Shown: positions 28,516 to 37,655, counted from the first letter of the stretch. The stretch: DNA of 64,000 nucleotides from an uncultured Ruminiclostridium sp. (GCA_934454635.1 CAKSFR010000002.1:124001-188000); one strand, 5' to 3'. The notes: generated from the sequence alone by a model not told the origin. Program-made: numbers and translations.

Positions 28516-28544
28516 TTGACGGGAAAGTGTTTTTGCACTATAAT
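28516..28544 (+). promoter_or_regulatory. secDF promoter
   Basis: TTGACG (28516-28521), exact 17-bp spacer, TATAAT (28539-28544). Confidence 0.75.
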
Positions 28545-28602
28545 ATTATAGTATGTTATGTTCGGCGAGAGCCGAGAAAAAGAAACGGAGTGAAACAACA
28601 AA

Positions 28603-30006
28603 TTGAAACAGGTTAAAAAGCCCGTTTTCTTTGTCGTTTTCGTACTGATCGCGGTATTCGTTTACCTGTCTATCGCTGGCTTCAGCACCTATTACGGCGA
28701 CATTGAAACGGTTTATGTAAGAGGCGTTGACGATATACGCTGGGGTATCGATATCCGCGGCGGCGTTGACGTGACCTTTACCCCGCCGGAGGGTTACGCC
28801 GCGACGAACGACGAAATGGATTCGGCAAGGGCGATAATCGAAACGCGTATGGTCGGCAAGAATATCACCGACTATGAAATTTACGTCGATTACAACAGCG
28901 ACCGTATAATCTGCCGCTTCCCGTGGCAGTCGGGCGACGACAGCTTCGACCCCGAACAGGCGGTAAAGGAACTCGGCGAAACGGCTATGCTCACTTTCCG
29001 CAAGGGCTACAGCGGAGATATTGCCGCCGAGGGAACATATGAGGATCTTCCGCTTGTTCTTTCCGGCTCGGACGTTTCAAAGGCTACCGCCTACTACGAT
29101 ACTCAGAGCAAGGAATACGCGGTCGCTCTTGAACTTAACGACAGCGGCAAGGAAGCGTTCAAGGACGCTACTACCGAGGCTTATTCCACAGGCGCGCGCA
29201 TCTCTATCTGGATGGACGACGTACAGATCTCCGCGCCTACCGTAAACGCCGTGATCACCAACGGCGAGGCTACGATTTCGGGCGGTTTCAGCGACTATGA
29301 CGAGGCGAACGACCTTGCTACAAAGATAAACGGCGGCGCGCTTCCGTTTAAACTCATCACCGACAGCTTCAGCACGATCTCGCCTACGCTCGGCATGGGC
29401 GCGCGCGACGCAATGGCTATCGCGGGCGTTATCGCTTTCGCTCTTATCGCTATAATGGTTATCGCAATGTACCGTCTGCCCGGCGTTGTTGCGGTTATTT
29501 CGCTTGCGGGACAGGTTGCGGGTACTCTTGCGGCTGTAACGGGCTTCTTCTCGTTCAACGACAGCTTCACGCTTACTATCCCCGGTATCGCGGGTATCAT
29601 TCTCGCGGTCGGAATGGGCGTTGACGCCAACGTTATTACCAACGAGCGCATCAAGGAAGAGCTTCGCGCAGGAAAGACCATTGACGGCGCGCTCTACACA
29701 GGCTTTAAGCGTGCGTTCTCCGCGATTTTTGACGGAAATATCACAATGCTTATCATTGCAGTCATCTTAATGGGCGCTTTCGGAACTCCCGACAGCATTT
29801 GCTCGATTATTCTTACTCCTGTGTTCACTTGGTTCGGCGTTTCGACAGCCGGTTCGATTTACTCCTTCGGCTATACGCTTGCGGTCGGCGTTGTTCTGAA
29901 CTTCCTGTTCGGTATCTTTACGACAAGACTTATGACAATGTCGCTTTCACGGTTCAGGATATTCCGCAAGCCTGCATTATACGGAGGTGTTAAAAATGGA
30001 AAATAA
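28603..30006 (+). CDS. secD: Protein translocase subunit SecD
   Basis: 467 residues, six membrane helices with a large external P1 domain between TM1 and TM2. Contains DIRGGVDVTF (D1 motif), SARAIIETRMVG, and the C-terminal VGMGVDANVITNERIKEELRAGK. Uses the ion gradient to pull exported proteins after SecA/SecYEG. The start is TTG at 28603 with CGGAG upstream; no better ATG exists. The stop overlaps the secF start region by 11 bp. Confidence 0.95.
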   Translation: MKQVKKPVFFVVFVLIAVFVYLSIAGFSTYYGDIETVYVRGVDDIRWGIDIRGGVDVTFTPPEGYAATNDEMDSARAIIETRMVGKNITDYEIYVDYNSDRIICRFPWQSGDDSFDPEQAVKELGETAMLTFRKGYSGDIAAEGTYEDLPLVLSGSDVSKATAYYDTQSKEYAVALELNDSGKEAFKDATTEAYSTGARISIWMDDVQISAPTVNAVITNGEATISGGFSDYDEANDLATKINGGALPFKLITDSFSTISPTLGMGARDAMAIAGVIAFALIAIMVIAMYRLPGVVAVISLAGQVAGTLAAVTGFFSFNDSFTLTIPGIAGIILAVGMGVDANVITNERIKEELRAGKTIDGALYTGFKRAFSAIFDGNITMLIIAVILMGAFGTPDSICSIILTPVFTWFGVSTAGSIYSFGYTLAVGVVLNFLFGIFTTRLMTMSLSRFRIFRKPALYGGVKNGK

Positions 30007-30937
30007 AGTCTTCGATTTTGTCGGCAAGCGCAGGATCTTCTGCGTGATCCCGCTTATAATTGCGGCGATAACAATAATTGTCGCCCTTATCCTCGGCGTT
30101 GAAGTAGATATCGAGTTCAAGGGCGGAACGATGCTCACCTACAGCTATTCGGGAACTATCGACACGTCAAAGGTAAAGAGCACGGTCGAGGGGCTTAGCC
30201 TCGGAACGGTCGGCGTAACGACGGGTTCTGCTTTCGGAAGCGACCTTGAAACCGTTCAGGTTTCATTCTCCTCCGCGAGCGGTCTTACTGCGGACGTTCA
30301 GTATCAGGTTTCGGATACGCTCGCTGCGGCGTTCCCCGAAAATAACCTTACCCTTGTAAACAGCCAGGACGTAAACCCCTCGGCGGGCTTCTCGTTCTTC
30401 CTGAAGTGCTTTGTGGCGGTTATTTTCTCGTTTATTCTTTTGGTTATTTACATTGCGTTCAGATTTAAGAACATAGGCGGCTGGTCGGCGGGTATGTTCT
30501 CGCTCGTTGCGCTTGCAAACGACGTGTTTATGGTATTTGCTTCGTTCGTTTTCTTCCGCCTGCCTATTGACGCGAACTTTATGGCGGTTATCCTTACCAT
30601 TCTCGGTTATTCGATAAACAGCACTATCGTAATGTTCGACCGCGTTCGTGAAAACCGCAAGCTTTACGGAAAGAAAATGGAAATTCCCGAGCTTGTAAAT
30701 TCGAGTATCTGGCAGACGCTCTCGCGTGCCATGAAAACGACTATCACCACGGTTCTTGCCGTTCTCGCAATGTGCGTTGTAGCACTGGTATGCGGCGTTG
30801 AATCTATAGTAAGCTTCGTTTTCCCGATGCTTGTCGGACTTATCGCGGGCGCATATTCATCGGTATTCATAAGCGGTCCGCTTTGGGCGGCGTGGAACAC
30901 ACGTCCCGGCGCAGGCGCAAAGAACAAAAAGAAGTAA
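29996..30937 (+). CDS. secF: Protein translocase subunit SecF
   Basis: 313 residues, partner of SecD. Visible marks are VDIEFKGGTMLTYS, GYSINSTIVMFDRVRENRK and RAMKTTITTVLAVLAM. GGAGGTG lies 6 nt before the ATG at 29996; the frame is open to 29987. SecD and SecF are separate proteins here rather than the fused SecDF of Bacillus. A hairpin at 30943-30971 follows. Confidence 0.95.
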   Translation: MENKVFDFVGKRRIFCVIPLIIAAITIIVALILGVEVDIEFKGGTMLTYSYSGTIDTSKVKSTVEGLSLGTVGVTTGSAFGSDLETVQVSFSSASGLTADVQYQVSDTLAAAFPENNLTLVNSQDVNPSAGFSFFLKCFVAVIFSFILLVIYIAFRFKNIGGWSAGMFSLVALANDVFMVFASFVFFRLPIDANFMAVILTILGYSINSTIVMFDRVRENRKLYGKKMEIPELVNSSIWQTLSRAMKTTITTVLAVLAMCVVALVCGVESIVSFVFPMLVGLIAGAYSSVFISGPLWAAWNTRPGAGAKNKKK

Positions 30938-30942
30938 AGCGA

Positions 30943-30971
30943 TTGCCCCACGGAAATGATCTGTGGGGCAA
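30943..30971 (+). terminator. Terminator after secF
   Basis: A 9-bp stem TTGCCCCAC/GTGGGGCAA with a T-rich tail (CCGATTTTTC). Confidence 0.65.
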
Positions 30972-31006
30972 ATCCGATTTTTCTCGGTCAGGAAGGGAGG
31001 GCTTAA

Positions 31007-31792
31007 ATGCTTGCCGGAGTATCAAGCGCGTCGCTTTATCCGCTCGAAACGGAGTGCGCGGTAAAACAGCTCGGAGAGCTTGGCGTAAAAAACACGGAAA
31101 TATTCATGAACGATTTTTCGGAAATTTCGGGTCCGATATTCGATGAAATTCTGCACACTGTGAGGGATTACGGCATAAACGTTGTGTCGCTTCACCCGTT
31201 TACCTCGCCTATGGAGAGCCTTTTCCTTTTTTCGGATTATCCCCGCAGACAGCAGGCGCTTATCGATATTTACAAGCGCTACTTTGAATGCATGAATCGG
31301 CTCGGCGCGCGGATCTTTGTTCTGCACGGGGCGATTTTAAGCGCAAAATGCTCGGACGAACGCTATTTTGAGCAGTTCAGCAGGCTGCTTGACGCCGCGG
31401 ACGAATTTGGCGTGACGGTTGCACAGGAGAATATAAGCTACTGTAAGAGCGGAAGTCTGGATTTTCTGAAACGGCTTCGCGAACAGTGCGGCTCTAGGAC
31501 GAAATATGTGCTTGATTTAAAGCAGGCGCGCCGCAGCGGACTGAAGCCTACCGAGATAATCGACGCGCTCGGAAAGGACGTTATCCACGTTCACATAAGC
31601 GACGCGAACGGCAAATCCGACTGCCTGCCCGTCGGGGCGGGAAACGAGGATTTCCCCGCGATAATCGGTAAATTAAAGCAGCTTGACTATCACGGCGCGC
31701 TTCTTATCGAGCTTTACAGAAGCAATTACGGCGGGTATGAGGAGCTTTCGGACGGAGTGAAAAAAATCGAAAAAATGCTCCGGCAAGCTTGA
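31007..31792 (+). CDS. Sugar phosphate isomerase/epimerase-like TIM-barrel protein
   Basis: 261 residues of the AP_endonuc_2 (xylose-isomerase-like) family. Candidate metal and proton ligands on the strands are FVLHGAIL (His), AQENIS (Glu), VLDLKQA (Asp), VHISDANGKSD (His and Asp) and LLIELYRSN (Glu), which is the usual pattern. The substrate is unknown; such proteins isomerise sugars or inosose-type ketoses. A strong GGGAGGG lies before the ATG. It may read through the weak secF terminator and ends 65 bp before nrdR. Confidence 0.85.
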   Translation: MLAGVSSASLYPLETECAVKQLGELGVKNTEIFMNDFSEISGPIFDEILHTVRDYGINVVSLHPFTSPMESLFLFSDYPRRQQALIDIYKRYFECMNRLGARIFVLHGAILSAKCSDERYFEQFSRLLDAADEFGVTVAQENISYCKSGSLDFLKRLREQCGSRTKYVLDLKQARRSGLKPTEIIDALGKDVIHVHISDANGKSDCLPVGAGNEDFPAIIGKLKQLDYHGALLIELYRSNYGGYEELSDGVKKIEKMLRQA

Positions 31793-31817
31793 ATTTTAAC
31801 GTCAAAAATGTTATAAT
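31789..31817 (+). promoter_or_regulatory. nrdR promoter
   Basis: TTGAAT (31789-31794), 17-bp spacer, TATAAT (31812-31817); the -35 overlaps the end of the preceding gene. Confidence 0.65.
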
Positions 31818-31856
31818 AAAAAGAAAAGCTCGTCAGTTGCAGAAAGGAGCCGTCTT

Positions 31857-32312
31857 ATGAAATGTCCCGAATGTGGTTATGAAGACAGCAAGGTTATCGA
31901 CTCGCGCCCGACCGACGGAAAAATCCGCCGCAGACGGGAATGTCTTTCGTGCAAGTGCCGCTTTACGACCTATGAGATCGTTGAAAATATCCCGTTGGTA
32001 GTTATCAAAAAGGATAGGTCGATCGAACCTTTTGATTCGCAGAAGCTTGTCGAAAGGCTGCTCCGCGCGACGATAAAGCGCCCGGTAACGCTCGAGGCGA
32101 TCGAGAAAATGGTCGATGACATTGAGAGTGAGCTGAAAAACAACTTTCAGCGGGAGGTTACGTCCGAAAAAATCGGCGAAATGGTGCTGAAAAAGCTCAA
32201 GGAAACCGACCATGTTGCGTATATACGCTTTGCGTCGGTTTACCGCGATTTTACTGACGCGGACAGCTTCATCAAGATAATCTCCGAGCTTACGGAGGAC
32301 GAAAAAAAGTGA
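31857..32312 (+). CDS. nrdR: Transcriptional repressor NrdR
   Basis: 151 residues, standard length. An N-terminal zinc ribbon (CPECG...CLSCKCRFTTYE) is followed by an ATP-cone domain (VVIKKDRSIEPFD...). NrdR senses ATP/dATP and represses ribonucleotide reductase genes by binding paired NrdR boxes; no nrd gene lies in this window. GAAAGGAG precedes the ATG. A strong terminator follows. Confidence 0.96.
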   Translation: MKCPECGYEDSKVIDSRPTDGKIRRRRECLSCKCRFTTYEIVENIPLVVIKKDRSIEPFDSQKLVERLLRATIKRPVTLEAIEKMVDDIESELKNNFQREVTSEKIGEMVLKKLKETDHVAYIRFASVYRDFTDADSFIKIISELTEDEKK

Positions 32313-32317
32313 AAAAG

Positions 32318-32350
32318 AAAGCCTGAGGTTTCTCAGGCTTTTTCTTTATT
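32318..32350. terminator. Terminator between nrdR and mnmE
   Basis: A perfect 10-bp stem AAAGCCTGAG/CTCAGGCTTT with GTTT loop and a T-rich tail. It may act on both strands; its right edge overlaps the last codons of mnmE. Confidence 0.85.
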
Positions 32351-33707
32351 TTCCCACGCAGAAGCGGCGGAATACGCTGTCTATGACCGCCTCGCTTACG
32401 CTTTCGCCGGAAAGCTCGTAAAGGCGGTCGAGCGAACGTTCGCAGAGGATACCGACTGCGTCGGGGGTGACTCCCGCGCGCAGCGCTTCAACAGCTTCGG
32501 AGAGGAGCTCTCGGGCTTCGCGCAGACAGCCGCGCTGGCGCTCGTTAGCGATAAACCCCGATGAAAGGTCGAGCCGAGCAAGACCCGCCGTTTCCGCTGC
32601 GGCGTGTTCGAGAAGCTCACGCCCGCCGCCGTTTTTGGCGCTGAGTGAAATGATCGAGCGGAAGCGCCCCGAAAGGCGCGAAAGGTCGATTTTCTGTGGG
32701 AGGTCGCTTTTGTTCACGATGCATACGCATTTCTTACCCGCCAGATGTTCCATAAGTGTTTCGTCCTCGTCGGAAAGCTCGCGGCTGCCGTCGAAAACCG
32801 CGAAAATAAGCTCCGCCGTTTCAATTTCTTTCAGCATTTTCTCAACGCCGATCTGTTCTACAAGGTCGTCGGTTTCGCGTATCCCCGCGCAGTCGGCGAG
32901 CCGCAGCATAACGTCGCCGAGCATAACCGTTTCTTCGACGATATCGCGCGTAGTTCCCGCGATATCCGTGACGATACTGCGGTCGCTGCCCGCCAGCAAA
33001 TTCATCAGCGTGGATTTGCCCGCGTTCGGTTTCCCGACAATCGCGCACGAAACTCCCTCGCGCAGCAGCCTGCCGCTGTCGTAGCTTTCAAGAAGTCCGT
33101 CAAGTTCTCCGAGAACTTCGGTCAGTTTTTCCGCTTCGATCACACCGTCGAACTCGTCCTCCATTTCGTCGGGGTAGTCGATCCACGCCTGTATAAGCGT
33201 CGTAAACGAGAGGATTTTCTCTGCGGCGGCTGAAATTTTCCGGTACAGCGCTCCCTCGCGCTGAGCGCGGCTGCAAAGCAAATACTGCTCGTTCTGTGCG
33301 CCTATAAGGTCGGCGACAGCCTCCGCCTGTGTAAGCGAAAGCTTCCCGTTAAGCAGCGCGCGTTTGGTGAACTCGCCTGCCTGAGCGGGTTTAGCTCCCG
33401 CCGCAAAGCAAGCGGCAAGTACGCGCCGAGTGACGTAAATTCCGCCGTGGCAGGATATTTCGGCGGTATTTTCACCCGTATAGCTGTGGGGAGCGCGGTA
33501 CACGAGAAGCACGCCGTCGTCGAGCCTTTTTTCACCGTCGCGTATCTCGCCGTAAGCTGCGGTATAGCCCGCCATTTCGTCGATTTTCTTGCCTGAATAC
33601 GGAAAAAAAACGCGGTTGGCGATCTCGAGCGCCGCCTCGCCCGAGATGCGTATGACAGATATCCCGCCCTCGGCGGGAGGGGTTGCGATTGCTGCTATTG
33701 TATCCAT
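32346..33707 (-). CDS. mnmE: tRNA modification GTPase MnmE
   Basis: 453 residues. N-terminal folate-binding domain, central helical domain, and an inserted G domain with GKPNAGKST (225-233), DIAGTTRD and NKSD. The C-terminus ends CVGK, the MnmE motif with the functional Cys. With MnmG it makes cmnm5U34 in tRNA. GAGGT lies 7 nt before the ATG at 33707; the reading frame continues upstream into repeat sequence and was trimmed. No mnmG, rnpA or yidC neighbour, although these usually cluster. Confidence 0.96.
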   Translation of the reverse strand: MDTIAAIATPPAEGGISVIRISGEAALEIANRVFFPYSGKKIDEMAGYTAAYGEIRDGEKRLDDGVLLVYRAPHSYTGENTAEISCHGGIYVTRRVLAACFAAGAKPAQAGEFTKRALLNGKLSLTQAEAVADLIGAQNEQYLLCSRAQREGALYRKISAAAEKILSFTTLIQAWIDYPDEMEDEFDGVIEAEKLTEVLGELDGLLESYDSGRLLREGVSCAIVGKPNAGKSTLMNLLAGSDRSIVTDIAGTTRDIVEETVMLGDVMLRLADCAGIRETDDLVEQIGVEKMLKEIETAELIFAVFDGSRELSDEDETLMEHLAGKKCVCIVNKSDLPQKIDLSRLSGRFRSIISLSAKNGGGRELLEHAAAETAGLARLDLSSGFIANERQRGCLREARELLSEAVEALRAGVTPDAVGILCERSLDRLYELSGESVSEAVIDSVFRRFCVGK

Positions 33708-33732
33708 AAGCGTACCTCTTTTTGCTGTGTGA

Positions 33733-33834
33733 GCGGGGCGCACCCGCGCGATTTGCGCAGCAAATCGCGCGGGTGGCGGCGAAGCCGCCGCGAAGCCGCA
33801 TTCCGCGAAGCGGAATGCGGCGCGTGCGCCCCGC
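33733..33834. repeat. Cloverleaf palindromic element 2
   Basis: Outer stem GCGGGGCGCAC (33733-33743) with GTGCGCCCCGC (33824-33834). Three perfect hairpins: CCGCGCGATTTGC with loop GCA, GGCGGC with loop GAA, CCGCATTCCGC with loop GAA. Just upstream of mnmE. Confidence 0.88.
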
Positions 33835-34064
33835 GTGTGGGAGTTTTTGCCGGAGTGTGTGTGATAATGAGAATTTATGCTGTCGTATTGATTGCGGCGT
33901 TTTGCGGTGTGGGAGAGGAATCGGGGGAGTTGAAAGCCGCTTCCGCAGAAAAAACGTACCGTTTTTGCGGCTTTTGTTAGCTTTGTGATATTTCGCACTT
34001 GGTTCAACGCCGCGGAGTGGGGATAGTGCTTTTTCCTTGCTTTTGCGCACTTCGGCGATATTGC
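33835..34064. other. Spacer between two directly repeated cloverleaf elements
   Basis: No gene seen. It contains GAGTTTTTGCCGGA, GCGGCGTTTT and GTTGAAAGCCGC, words also found beside elements 1, 6b and 10b. A hairpin runs from AAAGCCGC to GCGGCTTT with an inner AAAAACG/CGTTTTT-type stem; it could terminate plus-strand transcripts. Confidence 0.5.
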
Positions 34065-34172
34065 GGGCGCGGGGCGCACGCGCGCGATTTGCGCAGCAAA
34101 TCGCGCAGCGGCGGCTTTGCCGCCTCCCGCCGCATTCCGCTTCGCGGAATGCGGCGCGTGCGCCCCGCGCCC
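34065..34172. repeat. Cloverleaf palindromic element 3
   Basis: A perfect 18-bp outer stem (34065-34082 with 34155-34172). Three perfect hairpins in the same order as element 2: CGCGATTTGC with loop GCA, GGCGGC with loop TTT, GCATTCCGC with loop TTC. The third loop is the complement of the GAA in element 2. Ends 10 bp before the 3' end of the secA gene. Confidence 0.88.
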
Positions 34173-34181
34173 TTGCCGAAA

Positions 34182-36464
34182 TTACTTTTTTCCGAAAAGT
34201 TTTGCGAAAAATCCCCTTTTCGGCTCTGCCTCTGTCGGGGCAGCTTCTTCCTCGGAGGAAGCTTCTTCGTCGTATTCACTGTCGCCGAAAAGCACGCTCA
34301 TCAGGCTGCGGCGCTCAAGCTCGTCGCCGTTGTCGGCAAGCAGATATGTCCATGTTTTCGCGGGAAAGAAAACAGAAGCTTTACCTTTTTCTGCGTCTGT
34401 GAGAAAATCGGACATTCGCTCGGAAATTTGCTCTTCAAGGTCCAAATAATAGTTTTCGCAGGCAATGTTGTATTCCTCCGAGGGATCTTTTCCGCCGATA
34501 GCCGAAAGGTGGATGCCCTCGCGCAGAGCGGACGTGTATTCAAGATAATCCGCCCAGCAGCGGTTAAGCACGCAGAGGATCGCCTTTTTTTCAAGCTCTG
34601 CCCCGAGCTTTTTCGCAAGCTGCGGATTATCTTTTTCCCAGAAATTGCTGCGGCGTTCGTCGGTCAAATATGCTTGGCGCACGTCAAAAATCTGCTGGCG
34701 GTGTTTTTCGTTTATCATGCTGAATTTCATCAGGCGCACGCGTTCGTCTAACGTCTTGCCCTGTGAAATACGCTGAACGCGTGAAACCTCGCGAATAAGC
34801 GTCTTGTCGGTAAGCTCGCTGTCGGACGGTGCGGGATAATGCCGTGTGCCGACCAGTTTTTTCAGCTTGCAGCGTTCCATGATCTCTTCGTCAAGCGAAA
34901 CGAACAGACGGCTTTGTCCGGGGTCGCCCTGACGTCCCGCACGTCCGCTTAACTGGTTGTTTATGCGTTCGCTTTCGGCAAGAAATGTTCCGATAACATA
35001 AAGTCCGCCCGCCTCAAGCACACGTTCGCGTTCTTTTTCATCAGCGCCGCCGAGCTTAATGTCAACGCCGCGCCCCGCCATGTTCGTAGAAATCGTGACA
35101 GCACCGAATTTTCCCGCATTGCTGATAATTTCAGCTTCGTATTCGTCGTTTTTTGCGTTAAGTATCGCGTGCGCGATACCAAGGTTATTGAGAAGCCGCG
35201 AAAGCTCCTCGCTTTGAGCGATACTGTCTGTTCCGACGAGTACGGGCTGTCCCTTTTCATGCGCTGCTGAAATTTCGTCTGCGACCGCCCGCAGCTTGAC
35301 CTCGCTGTTGTAACAAATAAAAATCGGCAAATCGATTCGCGCAGAAGGCGTATTGGGTTCGATATGCTTTACGATCATGCCGTACATCGAATCAAATTCG
35401 TCCTTTGCAGTTCGCGCCGTGCCCGTCATTCCCGATATTTTCGGAAACAGGCGAACGAAGTTCTGAATTGCTATCGTCGCCATTGTAACTCCGCGTTCGG
35501 TAACGTTCAGACCGTGTTTCAGTTCGACAGCTGACTGGAGCGTTCCGGGAAAATGACGTCCCTCGGCAACGCGCCCGGTAAACCTGTCGATAAGGCATAT
35601 TTCATTATTTTTTACAATATAGTCGCGGTTTTCGGTAACGACATAAAGCGCTTTAAGGCTGTCGTTAAGACGTATCATCAGTGCGTTGTTTTCTTCATCA
35701 TACAGATTGTTTAAGCGATAATGCTTTTCGGTTTTGCGTGCGCCCTCGTCGGTCAGATATGCGCTTTCCGTTTCAAGACTTATCTCGTAATCTTCGGGCA
35801 GAAGTGTTTTTACAAAGGAAAATACGTCCGCAAGCTCCTTATCCTGTTCAATTTCAACGCTTCCCGCCGCAACCAAAGGTATTCTTGCTTCGTCTATAAG
35901 AACAGAATCGGCTTCGTCAACGATTGCGCGTTCAAGCTTTCCCGAAACCAGCTTTTCGGGACTTTCAGCAAGGAAATCGCGCAGATAATCAAACCCGCAC
36001 TCCTTAACTGTCGAGTAAGTTACGTCGGCTTTATAAGCAGCCTTGCGCGCTTCTGCGGAAAGCTGCTCCGAAACGAAAGAAACGCTCACGCCGAGCAGCT
36101 CATACACGGGGCGCATCCATTCGCAGTCGCGTGCGGCAAGATAATCGTTGAAAGTAAATATATTCACATGAAATCCCTGAATAACGCTGTAATATGCGGC
36201 AAAAACAGCTGCGATCGTTTTGCCCTCGCCTGTTGCCAATTCGACAACTGCCGTATCGTCGAGCGCCGCACCCGCGCAGATCTGTGTATCGAAAGGCGTA
36301 ACGCCAAGCCCTTTCTGCACCGCAAGATAAACCGCAGCAAAAGCTTCAGCCGCGCTTTTAGTTTTACGCGACGACTCTCTGAGTTCTTCAAAGCTGTTTT
36401 CTTCGGCAAGCTTTTTTACCTGCGACACAAACAGCCGCTCGTTTTTTTCGTATTCCGCTATCAT
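34182..36464 (-). CDS. Accessory SecA-type preprotein translocase ATPase
   Basis: 760 residues, shorter than housekeeping SecA (~840-900). The DEAD motor is complete: TGEGKT (Walker A), DEADSVLIDEARIPL in place of the usual DEVDSILIDEARTPL, AGRGVDIKLGG, and SGRAGRQGDPG. The C-terminus has an acidic linker and ends KRGFFAKLFGKK; the zinc-binding CxCxS motif is missing. It most resembles SecA2-like proteins dedicated to a subset of exported substrates. No secY2 or asp genes are adjacent, so the substrate set is unknown. CGGAG precedes the ATG. It has its own promoter at 36501-36529. Confidence 0.9.
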   Translation of the reverse strand: MIAEYEKNERLFVSQVKKLAEENSFEELRESSRKTKSAAEAFAAVYLAVQKGLGVTPFDTQICAGAALDDTAVVELATGEGKTIAAVFAAYYSVIQGFHVNIFTFNDYLAARDCEWMRPVYELLGVSVSFVSEQLSAEARKAAYKADVTYSTVKECGFDYLRDFLAESPEKLVSGKLERAIVDEADSVLIDEARIPLVAAGSVEIEQDKELADVFSFVKTLLPEDYEISLETESAYLTDEGARKTEKHYRLNNLYDEENNALMIRLNDSLKALYVVTENRDYIVKNNEICLIDRFTGRVAEGRHFPGTLQSAVELKHGLNVTERGVTMATIAIQNFVRLFPKISGMTGTARTAKDEFDSMYGMIVKHIEPNTPSARIDLPIFICYNSEVKLRAVADEISAAHEKGQPVLVGTDSIAQSEELSRLLNNLGIAHAILNAKNDEYEAEIISNAGKFGAVTISTNMAGRGVDIKLGGADEKERERVLEAGGLYVIGTFLAESERINNQLSGRAGRQGDPGQSRLFVSLDEEIMERCKLKKLVGTRHYPAPSDSELTDKTLIREVSRVQRISQGKTLDERVRLMKFSMINEKHRQQIFDVRQAYLTDERRSNFWEKDNPQLAKKLGAELEKKAILCVLNRCWADYLEYTSALREGIHLSAIGGKDPSEEYNIACENYYLDLEEQISERMSDFLTDAEKGKASVFFPAKTWTYLLADNGDELERRSLMSVLFGDSEYDEEASSEEEAAPTEAEPKRGFFAKLFGKK

Positions 36465-36500
36465 ATTCTTCTCCGTTCAGCTTTTGAATGTAATAATCTC

Positions 36501-36529
36501 ATTATAGCACAAATTAACGCGGAAAGCAA
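36501..36529 (-). promoter_or_regulatory. Promoter of the accessory secA gene
   Basis: Minus strand TTGCTT (36524-36529), 17-bp spacer, TATAAT (36501-36506). It lies immediately beside the left inverted array around the asparaginase gene. Confidence 0.65.
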
Positions 36530-36551
36530 TCACTTTTCCCCTGTTCAAGCG

Positions 36552-36750
36552 GCTGCCCGCCGGCACCCGCTCGCTGCCGCTCGGGGTGCGCGGCGTACAG
36601 CCGCCGAAAAACGGCGCCGCTTTCGCTAAGCGAAAGCGGCGCGCCCTGCGGGGCGCGCTGTGCCGCGAAGCGGCACATGGGGCGAAGCCCCTACTTTTGC
36701 GCTTTGCGCAAAAGCGCGCCCCGCAGGGGCGGACGGCGAAGCCGTCCGCG
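36552..36750. repeat. Cloverleaf element 4 within the left inverted array of ansA
   Basis: Core 36645-36727: a 14-bp outer stem CCTGCGGGGCGCGC/GCGCGCCCCGCAGG. It encloses TGTGCCGC with loop GAA, GGGGC with loop GAA and CTTTTGCGC with loop TTT. Flanking hairpins are GCCGCTTTCGC with loop TAA and GGACGGC with loop GAA. The whole array matches the reverse complement of 37701-37883. Its right edge ends 5 bp from the asparaginase stop. Confidence 0.88.
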
Positions 36751-36755
36751 TGCGC

Positions 36756-37655
36756 TTACAGGGAGAAGTTTCCCTGTGTACAGAAAAGCAGAGCCGCCGC
36801 GAATGCCGTGGACATAACGCCGCCGTCAATTATTCCGCAGCCGAGTGCGCGCCTGCCTACCGAGTAAAGCGAAAGGTCTGTGCCGCCTATGCAATCGGTC
36901 GTCATGATTACGGGAAATTTTTCTGAAAGCGCGCCGACAGCCGCAATCAGTTCGGGGCTGTCCGGCAGTCCGCCCGCGCCGCAGCCTTCTATAACCATTC
37001 CGCAGCAGCCATTTGCACAAAGCTCGTCTGCGCGCATAAACGGCGTAAGTTTGCGTACCGCGACCTGCACGAAATTGTTCGGGAACGGAAATTGCTGCGG
37101 AAAAGCAGGTTGTTTCAATATGCTGGCGACGCCGTTTGAAATACGACCGTATTCTTCTCCCGAAAAACAGCGGAAAGCGTCGTTTGCCGTGCTTCTCTTG
37201 ACTGCCAGATTTCCGGGAATTACACGTCCGCAGAAAACGACATAAACTCCTGCGAGCTTTTCCGTACAGGCTGCCGCGAACGCGTCGGAAAGGTTTTGCG
37301 GAGCGTCGCTGTTGTTGTCCTCCATCGGGATCATTGAACCGGTAATAATCACGGGGATATCCCGTCTTGCGGTAATGCTGAGAATTGCCGCCGTATACTC
37401 CAGGGTGTCGGTCCCGTGCAGAACGATTATTCCGTCAAATCCGTCCGCCGAATTAATTGTGTTGTTGAGTTTTTTCCGGTGTGCGGGTGAAATATCGGTG
37501 CTGTCCACTGAGAACAGGTCGAGAAACCGCACCTCGCAGTTTTTCGGGACGATTCCTTCCGCAAGACGCTGTCCGCCGTTTTCGGGAGTCAGTCCGTTTT
37601 CGCGGCTGCCGCAGGCAATAGTCCCGCCCGTTGTTATAACAAGGATCTTTTTCAT
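36756..37655 (-). CDS. ansA: Asparaginase (type I-like)
   Basis: 299 residues, cytoplasmic (no signal peptide). Catalytic motif 1 is TTGGTIA with Thr12, motif 2 is LHGTDT (Thr82-Asp83). Hydrolyses L-asparagine to aspartate and ammonia; shorter than the ~330-residue average, so some substrate uncertainty remains. The start at 37655 is set by AAAGGAG 5 nt upstream; the frame is open into repeat sequence to 37895. The gene is bracketed by inverted copies of a ~190-bp hairpin array, leaving only about 50-75 bp of unique flank. Confidence 0.93.
   Translation of the reverse strand: MKKILVITTGGTIACGSRENGLTPENGGQRLAEGIVPKNCEVRFLDLFSVDSTDISPAHRKKLNNTINSADGFDGIIVLHGTDTLEYTAAILSITARRDIPVIITGSMIPMEDNNSDAPQNLSDAFAAACTEKLAGVYVVFCGRVIPGNLAVKRSTANDAFRCFSGEEYGRISNGVASILKQPAFPQQFPFPNNFVQVAVRKLTPFMRADELCANGCCGMVIEGCGAGGLPDSPELIAAVGALSEKFPVIMTTDCIGGTDLSLYSVGRRALGCGIIDGGVMSTAFAAALLFCTQGNFSL

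Noticed and set aside
33999..34751. Plus-strand open frame opposite the secA gene and element 3
   Set aside because: It overlaps a well-supported gene on the other strand and begins inside a repeat.
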